A stretch of DNA of 56,789 nucleotides, taken from NCBI GenBank assembly GCA_014190015.1, contig BJFT01000006.1, positions 1-56,789 of the forward strand, read 5' to 3'. This DNA comes from Actinomycetes bacterium. Its GTDB lineage: Bacteria; Actinomycetota; Actinomycetes; Nanopelagicales; Nanopelagicaceae. The notes beneath the pieces are model-generated. The model had not been told where the DNA came from. It was given only the letters and a program-made list of their open reading frames with translations, and searched no databases. The position numbers and the translations under genes are program-made. Positions 8,295-17,471 of the stretch are shown here, piece by piece. Every line of letters starts with the position of its first letter. Position 1 is the first letter of the stretch.

Positions 8295-9209
8295 ATGTCT
8301 ACAACATGGGCGTACATTTCCAACTATTTGGTGTACTCGTCTATGGGTGTTTTTGCCCTGGCATTTATTGCGCATACTTATGAAACAGCCTTTGCTGTTC
8401 GCGCGCCACATCTAGCTGATTCAGCTAAAGGAAATTTACGTACAAAAACTTTTGATTACACCCGCACTGAAAAAATCGCTCGTATTGCTACAGCAATGAT
8501 GATTTTAGGATTCCTACTTTTATTAGCTGGTGTTGTGGGACGCGGAATTTCTGCAGGACGTGTCCCATGGGGAAACATGTATGAGTTTTCAATTACAGGA
8601 GCACTTGCATTTACTGGAGCTTATTTGGGTGCACTTCGTAAATACGATCTTCGCTGGCTAGGTTTGTTTGTCTCTATTTCTGTATTACTAACACTCGGCA
8701 CAGCAGTTACGGTTTTATATGTACCGAGTGCACCACTGGTACCTGCACTTAAATCAACTTGGCTCGTTATTCACGTGGCTGCTGCGATTATTTCTGGCGG
8801 AATCTTCTTACTTTCAAATGTTATTGCCGGTGCATTCTTATTCCTTGATTCAATGGAGAGAAAAGGCGAACGAGCACCATGGGCAAAACGATTGCCTTCA
8901 CTAGACACACTTGATCAACTCTCTTATCGTCTTGTTGCTTTTGTTTTTCCGCTCTGGACATTTGCAGTAATTGCTGGAGCAATTTGGGCAGAGAGTGCGT
9001 GGGGAAGATATTGGGGCTGGGATCCAAAAGAAACCTGGGCATTTATTACTTGGGTTGCATACGCTGCATATTTACACGCACGCGTAACAGTTGGTTGGCG
9101 TGGACGTAGAGCAGCGTGGCTATGTATTTTTGCTGGATCTACATTCTTATTTAATTACGTCTACGTAAATGTCTGGGGAACTGGAAAGCACACGTACTCT
9201 GGTTTATAA
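8295..9209 (+). CDS. ccsA: Cytochrome c biogenesis protein CcsA/ResC (often named CcsB in actinobacteria)
   Basis: A 304-residue multi-pass protein that handles haem in the system II synthase. The tryptophan-rich haem motif WGWDPKETWAFITW lies near residue 240, and conserved His residues flank it (VIHVAAA earlier, YLHARVT after). About eight hydrophobic helices. It is last in the operon, and its stop lies 3 bases from the convergent stop of the small membrane protein at 9213. No terminator hairpin is visible between them. Confidence 0.93.
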   Translation: MSTTWAYISNYLVYSSMGVFALAFIAHTYETAFAVRAPHLADSAKGNLRTKTFDYTRTEKIARIATAMMILGFLLLLAGVVGRGISAGRVPWGNMYEFSITGALAFTGAYLGALRKYDLRWLGLFVSISVLLTLGTAVTVLYVPSAPLVPALKSTWLVIHVAAAIISGGIFLLSNVIAGAFLFLDSMERKGERAPWAKRLPSLDTLDQLSYRLVAFVFPLWTFAVIAGAIWAESAWGRYWGWDPKETWAFITWVAYAAYLHARVTVGWRGRRAAWLCIFAGSTFLFNYVYVNVWGTGKHTYSGL

Positions 9210-9212
9210 GTT

Positions 9213-9467
9213 TTAAAGATTACGTAAGAAATCTGGGTCATCATCTGGCCCAATAACTCTGCCTCGTCCGCCGCGACTTGGACCTTGTCTGCGTTGACGT
9301 CCCCAAATCAAAAAAGCGATTGCGCCAAATATGCCCAGGAAAAAAATTATTAACAACCATGCCCACTTTGGTAAACCACGAAGCAATTCTTGTTCGGTGC
9401 GCGCACAATCAATAAATGCGTACAAAGTGACAGCCGCTGCTAGCAGAATTGGTAAGTAACGGAGCAT
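9213..9467 (-). CDS. Small membrane protein with PLD-nuclease N-terminal-like (PLDc_N) fold
   Basis: An 84-residue protein with two transmembrane helices, roughly residues 3-19 and 36-55, joined by a loop with ECARTEQ-like polar residues and LPKWAWLLIIFFLG. This is the pattern of the actinobacterial PLDc_N domain; the phospholipase catalytic HKD domain is absent. The tail is short, basic and Gly/Arg-rich. A similar gene sits between the ccs and men genes in other actinobacteria, as I recall. Function unknown. Leaderless start: TAGAAT 6 bases before the ATG. Confidence 0.75.
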   Translation of the reverse strand: MLRYLPILLAAAVTLYAFIDCARTEQELLRGLPKWAWLLIIFFLGIFGAIAFLIWGRQRRQGPSRGGRGRVIGPDDDPDFLRNL

Positions 9468-9473
9468 GCGTTA

Positions 9474-9479
9474 ATTCTA
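9474..9479 (-). promoter_or_regulatory. Putative leaderless -10 box (TAGAAT)
   Basis: TAGAAT on the minus strand is 6 bases from the ATG at 9467 and there is no Shine-Dalgarno sequence. It is one of the best matches to TAnnnT in the window. Confidence 0.5.
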
Positions 9480-9486
9480 CGCTTTT

Positions 9487-10335
9487 CTAAGAGAGCAACA
9501 AACCGAGGGATAACAGGATTGCAAAGCGCAGTTGTAGCTTGCCTGTTTTGCCAAGAAGCGGAATCAGCTGGGCTCCTTGTGCGCCAGCGCGGACAGATTT
9601 AATCAGGGAAAAGGTCATTGGAAGTAGCAGGAGAGTGAGCAGGGTCCACGGTTGAACTAAAAAGAGAACACTGATGTGGGCAATTAGTACGAGTGAAATA
9701 AATGCCTTGCGAGCACTGGAATCGCCAAGTCGAACAGCAAGAGTTCTTTTGCCCACTAATTCATCTGCTGCGCGATCTCGCAGGTTATTAATTGCTAGCA
9801 ATGCGCATGAGAGGCAACCCATTGGAATAGCAATAAGAAGTGAATTAAGAGTGAGTTCGCCAGTTTGTGCGTAGTACGTTCCCATCGTTGCAACTAAACC
9901 GAAGAAAACAAAGACTGCTAGTTCACCGAATCCAAAGTAACCGTAAGGATTCTTTCCACCTGTATATCCCCATGCTGCAGCAATTGCGAGAGCACCAACT
10001 GCAATAAGCCAGAGTGAAGTTTGTAGAGCAAGAATTAACCCAATTACTGCGCCAATGCCAAGTGCAATGTACGCAGCGCTTTTTACGTGATGAGCCGGTG
10101 CGGCGCCACTTGCAACAAGGCGCATTGGACCGATTCGATTGTCATCAGTTCCTTTAACTCCATCTGAATAGTCATTTGCGTAATTAACGCCAACTTGAAG
10201 CGCCAAACTTACGAGCAATGCAAGCAGTGCCAATACTGGATCCCAGCTTTCACCGGCAAGAGCGGTTGCAACTGCAACGGGTGCAATAGCTGCAGGAAGT
10301 GTCTTTGGGCGAGCACCTGCAATCCACTTATTCAT
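9487..10335 (-). CDS. menA: 1,4-dihydroxy-2-naphthoate polyprenyltransferase MenA
   Basis: A 282-residue UbiA-family membrane enzyme that joins the polyprenyl tail to DHNA to give demethylmenaquinone. The first Asp-rich motif is NYANDYSDGVKGTDD (Asn54, Asp55, Asp58), and the second is NNLRDRAADELVGKRTLAVRLG near residue 185. Eight to nine hydrophobic helices. Its ATG shares one base with the TAA of menE (TAATG), so the two are coupled. The tail donor is plausibly made by the polyprenyl synthase at 32436, and the product is methylated by MenG at 16736. Confidence 0.93.
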   Translation of the reverse strand: MNKWIAGARPKTLPAAIAPVAVATALAGESWDPVLALLALLVSLALQVGVNYANDYSDGVKGTDDNRIGPMRLVASGAAPAHHVKSAAYIALGIGAVIGLILALQTSLWLIAVGALAIAAAWGYTGGKNPYGYFGFGELAVFVFFGLVATMGTYYAQTGELTLNSLLIAIPMGCLSCALLAINNLRDRAADELVGKRTLAVRLGDSSARKAFISLVLIAHISVLFLVQPWTLLTLLLLPMTFSLIKSVRAGAQGAQLIPLLGKTGKLQLRFAILLSLGLLLS

Positions 10336-11390
10336 TACTCACTCACCAATTTTGCTAGAGAAATACGATCAATTTTGCCGATGCCAATCTGCGGAAGTTT
10401 ATCAAGGAGCAACACACTCTTTGGTTTTGCATGAGAGCCAATTGCTTGTACGAGAACATCTGAGAGTTCAGATTTAATCTTTTCATCTGTAGATTGAACA
10501 GCAATATGTAAAGCCTGACCCCACTTGCTATCTGGGGTTGAAAACGCAGCAACTAATAAATTCGGAAACTTTCTATTTATCTCTGCCTCGATGGCACTGA
10601 GTGAAATGTTCTCACCGCCGCTGATAATTACATCATCAGCTCTTCCAATAACCTGGAGTTTTCCATCCACAATTTTTCCTAAATCTTGGGTGATGAACCA
10701 GCCATTGTCTTTTTCAATATCAGCTAGTACGGGACCAGAGATTTTGATACGCCCATCGCTTGCGATTTCAAATGCAACTCCATCGAGTGCAACGCCATCA
10801 TAAATACAGCCACCGGAAGTTTCAGACATTCCATATGTCGCAACAATGTTAATTCCCGCAGCAGCACCTTGTGCGCGAAGATCTTGAGATAGAGATGCAC
10901 CACCAACTAGAACCGCTTTGGCGCCTTGAAGATGTTTTAACAGATCTGAATTTTCATTGAGTGCGTTAAATAGTTGCGTAGGAACAATCGCGGTGAAATC
11001 TGCGTGTGGATATGAGCCAACATGATTGCGCAGATCAACGGGCTCTGTTCCTAATTGCATTGCTCGCATCAAAACATTAATGCCTGCAATATGAGTCAGC
11101 GGCAACAACAATGACCATGTATCGCCTTTAGCCGCTTCGAGAAATTTATTTGACGCAGTGGCACTTGCTGTAAGCGCAGCAGCAGTAAGTGCAATCTCTT
11201 TCGGGGTTCCCGTACTTCCACTCGTTGCAACAAGAAGTGAAATATCTGATCGCACAGATGTGGAATGAACTGGGCCACATCCAAGGGCAGGGCCATCTGC
11301 AGTGAGGGCTTTTTCTAGCGCACTCACATAATCGGGCAGAGTGTGCGTGGGCCCGAGGGTGCGCACTTCTCGATGTGAAGATGTGTCCAT
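10335..11390 (-). CDS. menE: o-Succinylbenzoate--CoA ligase MenE (short actinobacterial form)
   Basis: A 351-residue ANL-superfamily adenylating enzyme that activates OSB to OSB-CoA. The phosphate-binding loop is [11 protein letters not shown] (about residues 55-65), A5 is [10 protein letters not shown]7/A8 is [15 protein letters not shown], and the C-terminal catalytic lysine is Lys339 in IGIGKIDR. It is well below the 450-500 residues of many MenE, but about 350 is usual in actinobacteria. First gene of the menE-menA pair, divergent from menB with overlapping -10 boxes (TAGGCTA). Confidence 0.92.
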   Translation of the reverse strand: MDTSSHREVRTLGPTHTLPDYVSALEKALTADGPALGCGPVHSTSVRSDISLLVATSGSTGTPKEIALTAAALTASATASNKFLEAAKGDTWSLLLPLTHIAGINVLMRAMQLGTEPVDLRNHVGSYPHADFTAIVPTQLFNALNENSDLLKHLQGAKAVLVGGASLSQDLRAQGAAAGINIVATYGMSETSGGCIYDGVALDGVAFEIASDGRIKISGPVLADIEKDNGWFITQDLGKIVDGKLQVIGRADDVIISGGENISLSAIEAEINRKFPNLLVAAFSTPDSKWGQALHIAVQSTDEKIKSELSDVLVQAIGSHAKPKSVLLLDKLPQIGIGKIDRISLAKLVSE

Positions 11391-11398
11391 TGCCCGCG

Positions 11399-11405
11399 TA
11401 GGCTA
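11399..11405. promoter_or_regulatory. Overlapping divergent -10 boxes (TAGGCTA) between menE and menB
   Basis: The 7-mer TAGGCTA reads TAGGCT on the plus strand and TAGCCT on the minus strand. Minus: 9 bases to the menE ATG (leaderless). Plus: a start about 11411 would give a leader of about 30 bases carrying GGAGGG before menB. One symmetric element could serve both directions. Confidence 0.45.
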
Positions 11406-11441
11406 TCGCTTGTATCGGTAGTGATGTCTGATGGAGGGTTC

Positions 11442-12320
11442 GTGAGTAAGCCAATCAAGCGTGAATTTGGAAGCCGTGACATTCCTAAATGGAAAGTTGC
11501 ACCAGGTGGAGAAAATTTCATAGATATTAAATACGAAGCTGCTGATGGCATCGCAAAAATCACCATCAACCGTCCAGAAGTACGCAATGCCTTTCGTCCC
11601 CAAACAATTATTGAATTGCAGAGTGCATTCTCATTAGCACGCGATAACCAAGAAGTCGGCGTGATTATTTTAACTGGCGAAGGTAGCGAAGCGTTTTGTT
11701 CAGGTGGCGACATTAGTGTTCGCGGAGACGATGGTTATCTCGGAGAGGACAAACTTGCACAGCAAGGTATTGGACGCCTTAACGTTTTAGATTTACAGGT
11801 ACAAATTCGCCGTACACCTAAACCAGTTGTTGCAATGGTTGCTGGTTGGGCAATTGGCGGCGGACATGTTTTGCACGTTGTTTGCGATCTAACAATTGCA
11901 GCCGATAACGCACTCTTTGGCCAGACAGGTCCAATGGTTGGTTCATTCGATGGTGGTTACGGTTCTGGATTACTCGCTGCAAATGTTGGACAGAAAAAGG
12001 CGCGCGAAATTTGGTTCATGACTCGCTCATACGATGCAAAAGAAGCGCTCGCTATGGGATTAGTAAACACGGTTGTTCCAGTTGCTGATCTCGAAGCCGA
12101 AACAGTTTCTTGGTGCCGCGAAATGTTGCGCAACTCTCCACTGGCTCTGCGTTTACTCAAAGCAAGCTTGAACGCTGCAGATGATGGACTTGCAGGTGTA
12201 CAACAATTAGCTGGCGATGCAACACTCCTGTTTTATATGACTGAAGAAGGCCAAGAAGGTCGCGATGCTTATAAAGAAAAGCGCGCACCTGATTTTGGTC
12301 AATTCCCTAAGCGTCCATAA
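11442..12320 (+). CDS. menB: 1,4-dihydroxy-2-naphthoyl-CoA synthase MenB
   Basis: A 292-residue crotonase-fold enzyme that closes OSB-CoA to DHNA-CoA. Seen: the oxyanion-hole segment [35 protein letters not shown], and the MenB-specific [14 protein letters not shown] loop. The N-terminus [12 protein letters not shown] is typical of actinobacterial MenB. I chose GTG 11442 because GGAGGG lies 3 bases before it (11433-11438); an in-frame GTG at 11421 and ATG at 11424 would add 6 or 7 residues but would place the ribosome site inside the gene. Followed by menC after 9 bases. Confidence 0.94.
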   Translation: MSKPIKREFGSRDIPKWKVAPGGENFIDIKYEAADGIAKITINRPEVRNAFRPQTIIELQSAFSLARDNQEVGVIILTGEGSEAFCSGGDISVRGDDGYLGEDKLAQQGIGRLNVLDLQVQIRRTPKPVVAMVAGWAIGGGHVLHVVCDLTIAADNALFGQTGPMVGSFDGGYGSGLLAANVGQKKAREIWFMTRSYDAKEALAMGLVNTVVPVADLEAETVSWCREMLRNSPLALRLLKASLNAADDGLAGVQQLAGDATLLFYMTEEGQEGRDAYKEKRAPDFGQFPKRP

Positions 12321-12329
12321 ATAATTTAA

Positions 12330-13325
12330 ATGCTCGATTCAATCCTCAATAACCTTCGAGTAGTTTCGCTCTCCACAAGAACTGATTTTCGTGGAATCAA
12401 TACACGCGAAGTTGCACTTATTGAAGGTAGTGCTGGATGGGGAGAATTTTCACCATTTATTGAGTATGACGAAAACGAATCTATTCCTTGGTTGATTAGC
12501 GCTATTGAAGGTGCAACACAGCCTCGCGCAAAAGCCACTCGAAAGTACATAGATATCAATGCGACATTGCCTGCAGTGGATACTCGTGCAGAAGTAGAAA
12601 ACATTCTGTCTTGGTATCCAGGGGTAACAACAGTAAAAATCAAAGTGGGTTCTGGAGCCGAAAAAGATTTAGCGCGCATTAAATTCGTCAATGAATTTTT
12701 GCCAAACGCCGCGCTGAGATTAGATGTCAACGGCACCTGGGGAGTTGAAGAAGCACTCGAATTTATCTATGGTTTTTATGATTCATTTGATGAAGATTTA
12801 TTGCAGTACATCGAACAGCCATGTTCAACGCTGGAGGAGCTCCGCGAACTTAAAGCTGCGTGCATGGTCCCTGTAAAAATTGCGGGCGATGAAGTAATTA
12901 GAAAAGCAGAAGATCCATTTGATTTAGATCTGGAAGATGCCGTCGACATTTTGGTTTTAAAAGTTGCACCCCTTGGTGGAATTGAACGCAGCCTTGCATT
13001 GGCAGTACACCACCGATTGCCAGTTGTGGTTTCTAGTGCACTTGAAAGCGCAGTTGGTATTGGACATGGAATCCGTCTTGCCGGCGCACTGCCAACTTTG
13101 GATTTCGCATGCGGATTGGCAACAGGTCAATTACTTGCATCAGATATTGCAAACGTTCCAATTGAAGGCGGAAAGATGCGCGTTGCAGATGTCACGCCAA
13201 GTGAAGCGGCAATGATTGAGTTTGAAGCAAGTGCAGAGCGGTCGCAATGGTGGCAAGATCGGGTTCGTAAAACATGGAGTGCAGGTGCGGATGAAATTAT
13301 TAGCGAGATGGGGTGGCATTGGTGA
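12330..13325 (+). CDS. menC: o-Succinylbenzoate synthase MenC
   Basis: A 331-residue enolase-superfamily dehydratase that turns SHCHC into OSB. The catalytic KxK is in TTVKIKVGSG near residues 102-104. Mg ligands are expected at the Asp of RLDVNGTWG, Glu of IEQPC and Asp/Glu of AGDEVI. The second base lysine is in LVLKVAPLGG. It lies between menB and menD, overlapping the menD start. No Shine-Dalgarno sequence is evident in the 9-base gap, so coupling to menB is likely. Confidence 0.92.
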   Translation: MLDSILNNLRVVSLSTRTDFRGINTREVALIEGSAGWGEFSPFIEYDENESIPWLISAIEGATQPRAKATRKYIDINATLPAVDTRAEVENILSWYPGVTTVKIKVGSGAEKDLARIKFVNEFLPNAALRLDVNGTWGVEEALEFIYGFYDSFDEDLLQYIEQPCSTLEELRELKAACMVPVKIAGDEVIRKAEDPFDLDLEDAVDILVLKVAPLGGIERSLALAVHHRLPVVVSSALESAVGIGHGIRLAGALPTLDFACGLATGQLLASDIANVPIEGGKMRVADVTPSEAAMIEFEASAERSQWWQDRVRKTWSAGADEIISEMGWHW

Positions 13326-14896
13326 GTGAAACCACATCGCTTGCACGCGTCATTGTTCGCCAGATAATTGAAAACGGAATTACTGATGTAGTAATTTCGC
13401 CGGGATCTCGCAACGCCCCACTGAGTTTCGCTTTCTTTGCAGCATCACAAAAAGGATTAATAAAGCTACACACACGTATAGATGAGAGAACAGCTGCTTT
13501 CTACGCACTTGGTTTAGCAAAAGCGAGTGGCCGAGCGGTTCCTATTGTCTGCACAAGCGGAACAGCTGTTGCTAATTATCATCCAGCTGTTTTAGAAGCA
13601 CATCACACAAATACGCCACTCTTAGTTTTAACAGCAGATCGCCCAGCACGTCTGCGTAAAACTGGTGCAAACCAAACAACCGAACAAGCTCGCATTTTTG
13701 GAAAGTCTGTTCGCTACTTCGCCGATATCTCAGGTGCGGTATTTCCAATGGAGTTGCCACTGTATTCATTGGCAAGCGGGCCGGTACATTTAAATATTCA
13801 ATTCGAAGAACCACTTGCAGCTGATTCAGATTCAACTTGGTTAGATGAAATTAAAGTTGCTCCACGCAATGTTAAATCTACAAAAGCACCGAGTACGTTA
13901 AAGGTTAAGAGCGAACGAGCAGTTCTAATTGTTGGTCATGATCGTGGCGGATTTGGCACAGAAGAAGTTAATGCATTTGCCGAGCAACTTGGCTGGCCTG
14001 TTATTAGCGAAGATCCGCTATCGCTTAAGAACTCCATCGCACATGCGTCCTTATTCTTAGCCGCTACTTCTATTTCTAAAGAGCTCACTCCACGGACTGC
14101 CATTGTTATTGGACGCACAACACTTTCGCGCTCAATCAATAACTTCATAGCATCTGCAGATAAGAACATCGTTATCGATTCAAGAATCGCAACCGTTGAT
14201 ACAGATCGCAATGCAGACAAACGCTTCACTCAGATCCCAACTCTGGAGACAAATGCAGCCGATGCAGAGTGGCTAGAAAAGTGGCAGAAGTTTTCAGAGC
14301 GCACGGGCAAAGAGCTAGAGAAAATTACTCAATGGTCAGAACCAGTATTAGCTCGAACTGTTGCTGCGACTATCAAAAACGGGACAACGTTATTTGTTTC
14401 ATCCTCTAGACCAATTCGCGATATCGAAGCCTTTGCCAGCGCACGCACAGGCATTGAAACATTTGCCAACCGTGGACTTGCAGGAATAGATGGAAATATC
14501 TCAACAGCAATTGGAGTTGCCAGTGCGCGCACATCAACGATCGCAGTACTCGGCGACCTTTCCTTTCTTCACGATCTCACAGGTTTAATTCATGCCGAAA
14601 AACCAAACTTGCTCATTCTTGTTGTCGATAACAATGGTGGCGGAATCTTCTCAACACTTGCGCACCGTGGATCAGATGGATTCGAAAGTATCTTCGGAAC
14701 TCCACACGATTTAGATTTATCGGCAATTGCCAGTGCACTTAAGGTCAAGACCAGCACGATTAATTCAGTTGATCAATTGGAAAAGGAACTGTCACAACCA
14801 ATAGATGGTCTTCGAATTGTTATTGCACAGATGCCAGATCGCGAAAGCAACGCTGACTTAATTAAGCAAGTGCACTCTTCATTGCAGAAAATTTAG
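13322..14896 (+). CDS. menD: SEPHCHC synthase MenD
   Basis: A 524-residue thiamine diphosphate enzyme that condenses 2-oxoglutarate with isochorismate. N-terminal PYR domain: SPGSRNAPLSFAF, with the catalytic Glu region in DERTAAFYALG. C-terminal PP domain: GDLSFLHDLTGL and VVDNNGGGIFS. I prefer GTG 13322, which overlaps the menC stop (GTGA) and is preceded by GGGGTGG; GTG 13313 would add three residues. The 3' end overlaps the convergent menF by 35 bases. Confidence 0.93.
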   Translation: MSETTSLARVIVRQIIENGITDVVISPGSRNAPLSFAFFAASQKGLIKLHTRIDERTAAFYALGLAKASGRAVPIVCTSGTAVANYHPAVLEAHHTNTPLLVLTADRPARLRKTGANQTTEQARIFGKSVRYFADISGAVFPMELPLYSLASGPVHLNIQFEEPLAADSDSTWLDEIKVAPRNVKSTKAPSTLKVKSERAVLIVGHDRGGFGTEEVNAFAEQLGWPVISEDPLSLKNSIAHASLFLAATSISKELTPRTAIVIGRTTLSRSINNFIASADKNIVIDSRIATVDTDRNADKRFTQIPTLETNAADAEWLEKWQKFSERTGKELEKITQWSEPVLARTVAATIKNGTTLFVSSSRPIRDIEAFASARTGIETFANRGLAGIDGNISTAIGVASARTSTIAVLGDLSFLHDLTGLIHAEKPNLLILVVDNNGGGIFSTLAHRGSDGFESIFGTPHDLDLSAIASALKVKTSTINSVDQLEKELSQPIDGLRIVIAQMPDRESNADLIKQVHSSLQKI

Positions 14897-16082
14897 CTTC
14901 ACTCTCTGCTAATTCTTTTTCAGGATCTGAACCAGCAACAATTCCGCATCCGGCATACAAACGGATTGAATCATTAGTTATCTGTCCGCAGCGAAGTGCA
15001 ATACCTAGTTCTCCATCTCCGCGCGCATCAATCCAACCAACTGGTCCGGCATAGCGCCCACGAGAGATTCCTTCGATTTCACTAATTACTTTGGCTGCCT
15101 TATCTGTTGGAGTTCCGCAGACTGCAGCTGAAGGATGAAGTTGATTAAGCAGAGTAAAGACATCGACATTGCTCTTTGATTCAATGAGCGCACCAGTGAC
15201 ATCTGTTGCTAAGTGCATGACGTTTGCTAAGTGAAGAACAAATGGTGTTTCAGGAATATTTGTAGAAGAACAAAATGGTTCGAGCGCATCTGCAACAGAT
15301 CGAACTGCGTATTCGTGCTCTTCAAGGTCCTTTGATGATCGAGCAAGTGATCCTGCTAGTGCTAAGTCACGTGCGTCATCACCGGATTTACTGATCGTGC
15401 CTGCAAGTACGCGAGATGTAACCATTCCGCGCTTTAAGCGAAGCAATAATTCGGGAGTCGCACCAATTAGACCTGCAACGCTAAATACCCAGGTAGATGG
15501 ATATGTTGCAGAGAGTTTTCGCAGAGCCACACGTTCATCAATTGAATTAGCGGCTTTTGCTGTGAGATCGCGGGCTAGAACAACCTTTTCAATATCACCA
15601 CTATGAATCTTGGCTACTGCTTGTGCAACGCGCGTAATCCAATGCTCACTAGCCAAATCATCGTCACTCCACGTAAGAGTTGGATTTGGGATTTCTTCTG
15701 CTGCATCTAGAAGTTTAGGTTGCGAATCAGAACCAACCCATGTGATCCAAGAGTTTCCACTATTCATTCCTACGATGATTTTTGGAATAACTAGCACAGA
15801 CTCTTCATCTGGAGAGAATGAAAAAGAGGTAAAAAGAATTGGTCCAGTTGCACTTCCTTGGACGTTATTTGTAATTGCGAATTTCTCTAGTTGTGAGTGC
15901 CACCAAGTTCGGGCATCGTTAAAGCGGTTCGGCCCTTTAACGGTTGTGCTTGCATATATTCCCCAACCAACAACTCCATCGCCACCACGTACCCAAGAAA
16001 AATTATCACCTTGCGGCAACAACTCTAAAAGTGGCAGATGTTCGCCAAGGCGCACGGTAGTTACAGGAATAAGGGAAGGCAT
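14862..16082 (-). CDS. menF: Isochorismate synthase MenF
   Basis: A 406-residue chorismate-utilising enzyme that makes isochorismate, the first step to menaquinone. Signatures: LRKLSATYPSTWVF, the Mg/substrate motif EEHEYAVRSV, LHPSAAVCGTP, and GRYAGPVGWIDARGDGELGIALRCG. An isochorismate-forming rather than anthranilate-forming role is supported by the men neighbours; a siderophore EntC role is unlikely because no siderophore genes are near. It lies 12 bases after bioY on the same strand and probably shares its transcript. Confidence 0.9.
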   Translation of the reverse strand: MPSLIPVTTVRLGEHLPLLELLPQGDNFSWVRGGDGVVGWGIYASTTVKGPNRFNDARTWWHSQLEKFAITNNVQGSATGPILFTSFSFSPDEESVLVIPKIIVGMNSGNSWITWVGSDSQPKLLDAAEEIPNPTLTWSDDDLASEHWITRVAQAVAKIHSGDIEKVVLARDLTAKAANSIDERVALRKLSATYPSTWVFSVAGLIGATPELLLRLKRGMVTSRVLAGTISKSGDDARDLALAGSLARSSKDLEEHEYAVRSVADALEPFCSSTNIPETPFVLHLANVMHLATDVTGALIESKSNVDVFTLLNQLHPSAAVCGTPTDKAAKVISEIEGISRGRYAGPVGWIDARGDGELGIALRCGQITNDSIRLYAGCGIVAGSDPEKELAESEAKFSAMKSALA

Positions 16083-16094
16083 ACGTTGTTTTTC

Positions 16095-16679
16095 TTATGA
16101 AATCTTTCGCTGAACAAATTGCCAGATAAGTGGAAGTGAAGTTCCAGCAATTGCAATCTTGAGAATTTCACCGATAACAAATGGCGTAAAGCCTGCAGAG
16201 ATTGTCCATGCCCAATCTTTGCCGGTGTATTCGTGAAGCCAGAAAAGACCGAATCCAAAAGTAAGAGCACTGCCCATCAACATTGCAGGCAGAGCAGTCT
16301 TAAACTTTTGATCCCATTTGCGACCACCTAAATATCCGAGCAGAGCCGAAGTTAGAAGCATGCCAACTAGGTATCCACCAGTTGCTCCAACAATACGTTC
16401 GATGCCAGAACCACTATTTGCAAATACAGGTGCACCTAGTGCGCCAACTAATAAGTATGTAAAAAAAGTTGTTGTTCCAAGTGTTGCGCCATAACTAGTG
16501 GCGAGTAATAAAACTCCAAGAGTTTGTCCTGTCACAGGAACAGGTGAACCAGGAACAGGAATTGCAATTTGCGCGAGCAACGAAAGAAATGCAACGCCAG
16601 CAATTACAAAGCCAGCACTTGTGAGAACAGTGCTTCGCGGGAAAACTGCGGTGCGTAGTGTGGTGGTTGCGATAGTCAT
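16095..16679 (-). CDS. bioY: Biotin transporter BioY (ECF S component)
   Basis: A 194-residue membrane protein with six helices. The BioY pattern [18 protein letters not shown] is followed by [20 protein letters not shown] and GGYLVGMLL. It binds biotin for energy-coupling-factor import; no EcfT or EcfA genes are in the window, so it must use a shared module or act alone. Leader: AAAGGG about 10 bases before the ATG, with TAGGCT further upstream. Placement between menF and menG is unusual. Confidence 0.9.
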   Translation of the reverse strand: MTIATTTLRTAVFPRSTVLTSAGFVIAGVAFLSLLAQIAIPVPGSPVPVTGQTLGVLLLATSYGATLGTTTFFTYLLVGALGAPVFANSGSGIERIVGATGGYLVGMLLTSALLGYLGGRKWDQKFKTALPAMLMGSALTFGFGLFWLHEYTGKDWAWTISAGFTPFVIGEILKIAIAGTSLPLIWQFVQRKIS

Positions 16680-16723
16680 CTCGTGCGCCCTTTCTTGAAG
16701 TTGTGGATGAGCCTACTCTCAAG

Positions 16724-16729
16724 CAGAAT
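16724..16729 (+). promoter_or_regulatory. Putative leaderless -10 box (CAGAAT) for menG
   Basis: CAGAAT keeps the key A and final T of the -10 element and stands 6 bases before the chosen menG ATG at 16736. No ribosome site is present. Confidence 0.35.
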
Positions 16730-16735
16730 AAGCCT

Positions 16736-17428
16736 ATGTCCCGCGCCAATATGGATAAAAATCCTGCCGAAGTAGCCGCGATGTTTGATGCGGTTGCCAA
16801 GCGTTATGACCTAGTTAATGACATTTTGAGCCTCGGTCAGACTAAGAGATGGCGCAAAGCGACTACAGCCACGATTGCTCCAAAACCAGGAATGAAAATT
16901 CTTGATCTTGCCGCCGGAACTGGTTCAAGTTCTGAACCATTGCACGCAGCTGGCGCAGATGTTATTCCTGCGGATTTTTCAGATGGAATGCTTGAAGCAG
17001 GTCGACGCGCTCGTCCACATTTAAAGTTTACAAAAGCTGATGCACTTAACTTGCCATTTGAAAATGAAACATTTGATGTCGTAACAATTTCTTTTGGTTT
17101 ACGAAATACATCAGATATGGATAAAGCACTAAGCGAAGCAAAACGAGTTACTAAAAAAGGTGGCTCACTTGTTGTCGCAGAATTTTCATCCCCAACCTTT
17201 AAACCATTTCGTACTATTTATATAAATTATTTAATGAAGGCTCTTCCAGCGATCGCATCCAAAACTTCTTCAAATCCCGATGCCTATGTTTATCTCGCCG
17301 AATCCATTAGGGCATGGCCAGATCAGGCGGCGCTCGCGGCCCGAATTGCCCAAGCCGGCTGGTCTCAAGTGGGTTGGCGCAATCTAAGCGGTGGGGTTGT
17401 CGCAGTTCACAGAGCTATCAACTCGTGA
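16736..17428 (+). CDS. menG: Demethylmenaquinone methyltransferase MenG/UbiE
   Basis: A 230-residue SAM-dependent methyltransferase that completes menaquinone. Motif I is [12 protein letters not shown]; then [13 protein letters not shown], a [12 protein letters not shown] motif typical of UbiE, and VVAEFSSP. The start ATG 16736 ([17 protein letters not shown]) matches the N-terminus I know from mycobacterial MenG; an upstream GTG at 16703 would add 11 residues without support. It is divergent from bioY and directly ahead of nuoA. Confidence 0.92.
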   Translation: MSRANMDKNPAEVAAMFDAVAKRYDLVNDILSLGQTKRWRKATTATIAPKPGMKILDLAAGTGSSSEPLHAAGADVIPADFSDGMLEAGRRARPHLKFTKADALNLPFENETFDVVTISFGLRNTSDMDKALSEAKRVTKKGGSLVVAEFSSPTFKPFRTIYINYLMKALPAIASKTSSNPDAYVYLAESIRAWPDQAALAARIAQAGWSQVGWRNLSGGVVAVHRAINS

Positions 17429-17456
17429 TGCGGTCAAAAGTACTTGTTGGGCACCC

Positions 17457-17462
17457 TAGGAT
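17457..17462 (+). promoter_or_regulatory. Putative -10 box (TAGGAT) for the nuo operon
   Basis: TAGGAT ends 9 bases before the nuoA ATG at 17472 in the only 43-base gap before the 15-gene operon. No Shine-Dalgarno sequence, so leaderless or near-leaderless. A weak -35 candidate, GTCAAA, lies 18 bases upstream. Confidence 0.5.
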
Positions 17463-17471
17463 TTAGCCATC

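Noticed and set aside
15610-16113. 167-codon plus-strand frame opposite menF
   Set aside because: Antisense of a conserved enzyme, no motif, and it runs into the menF start region.
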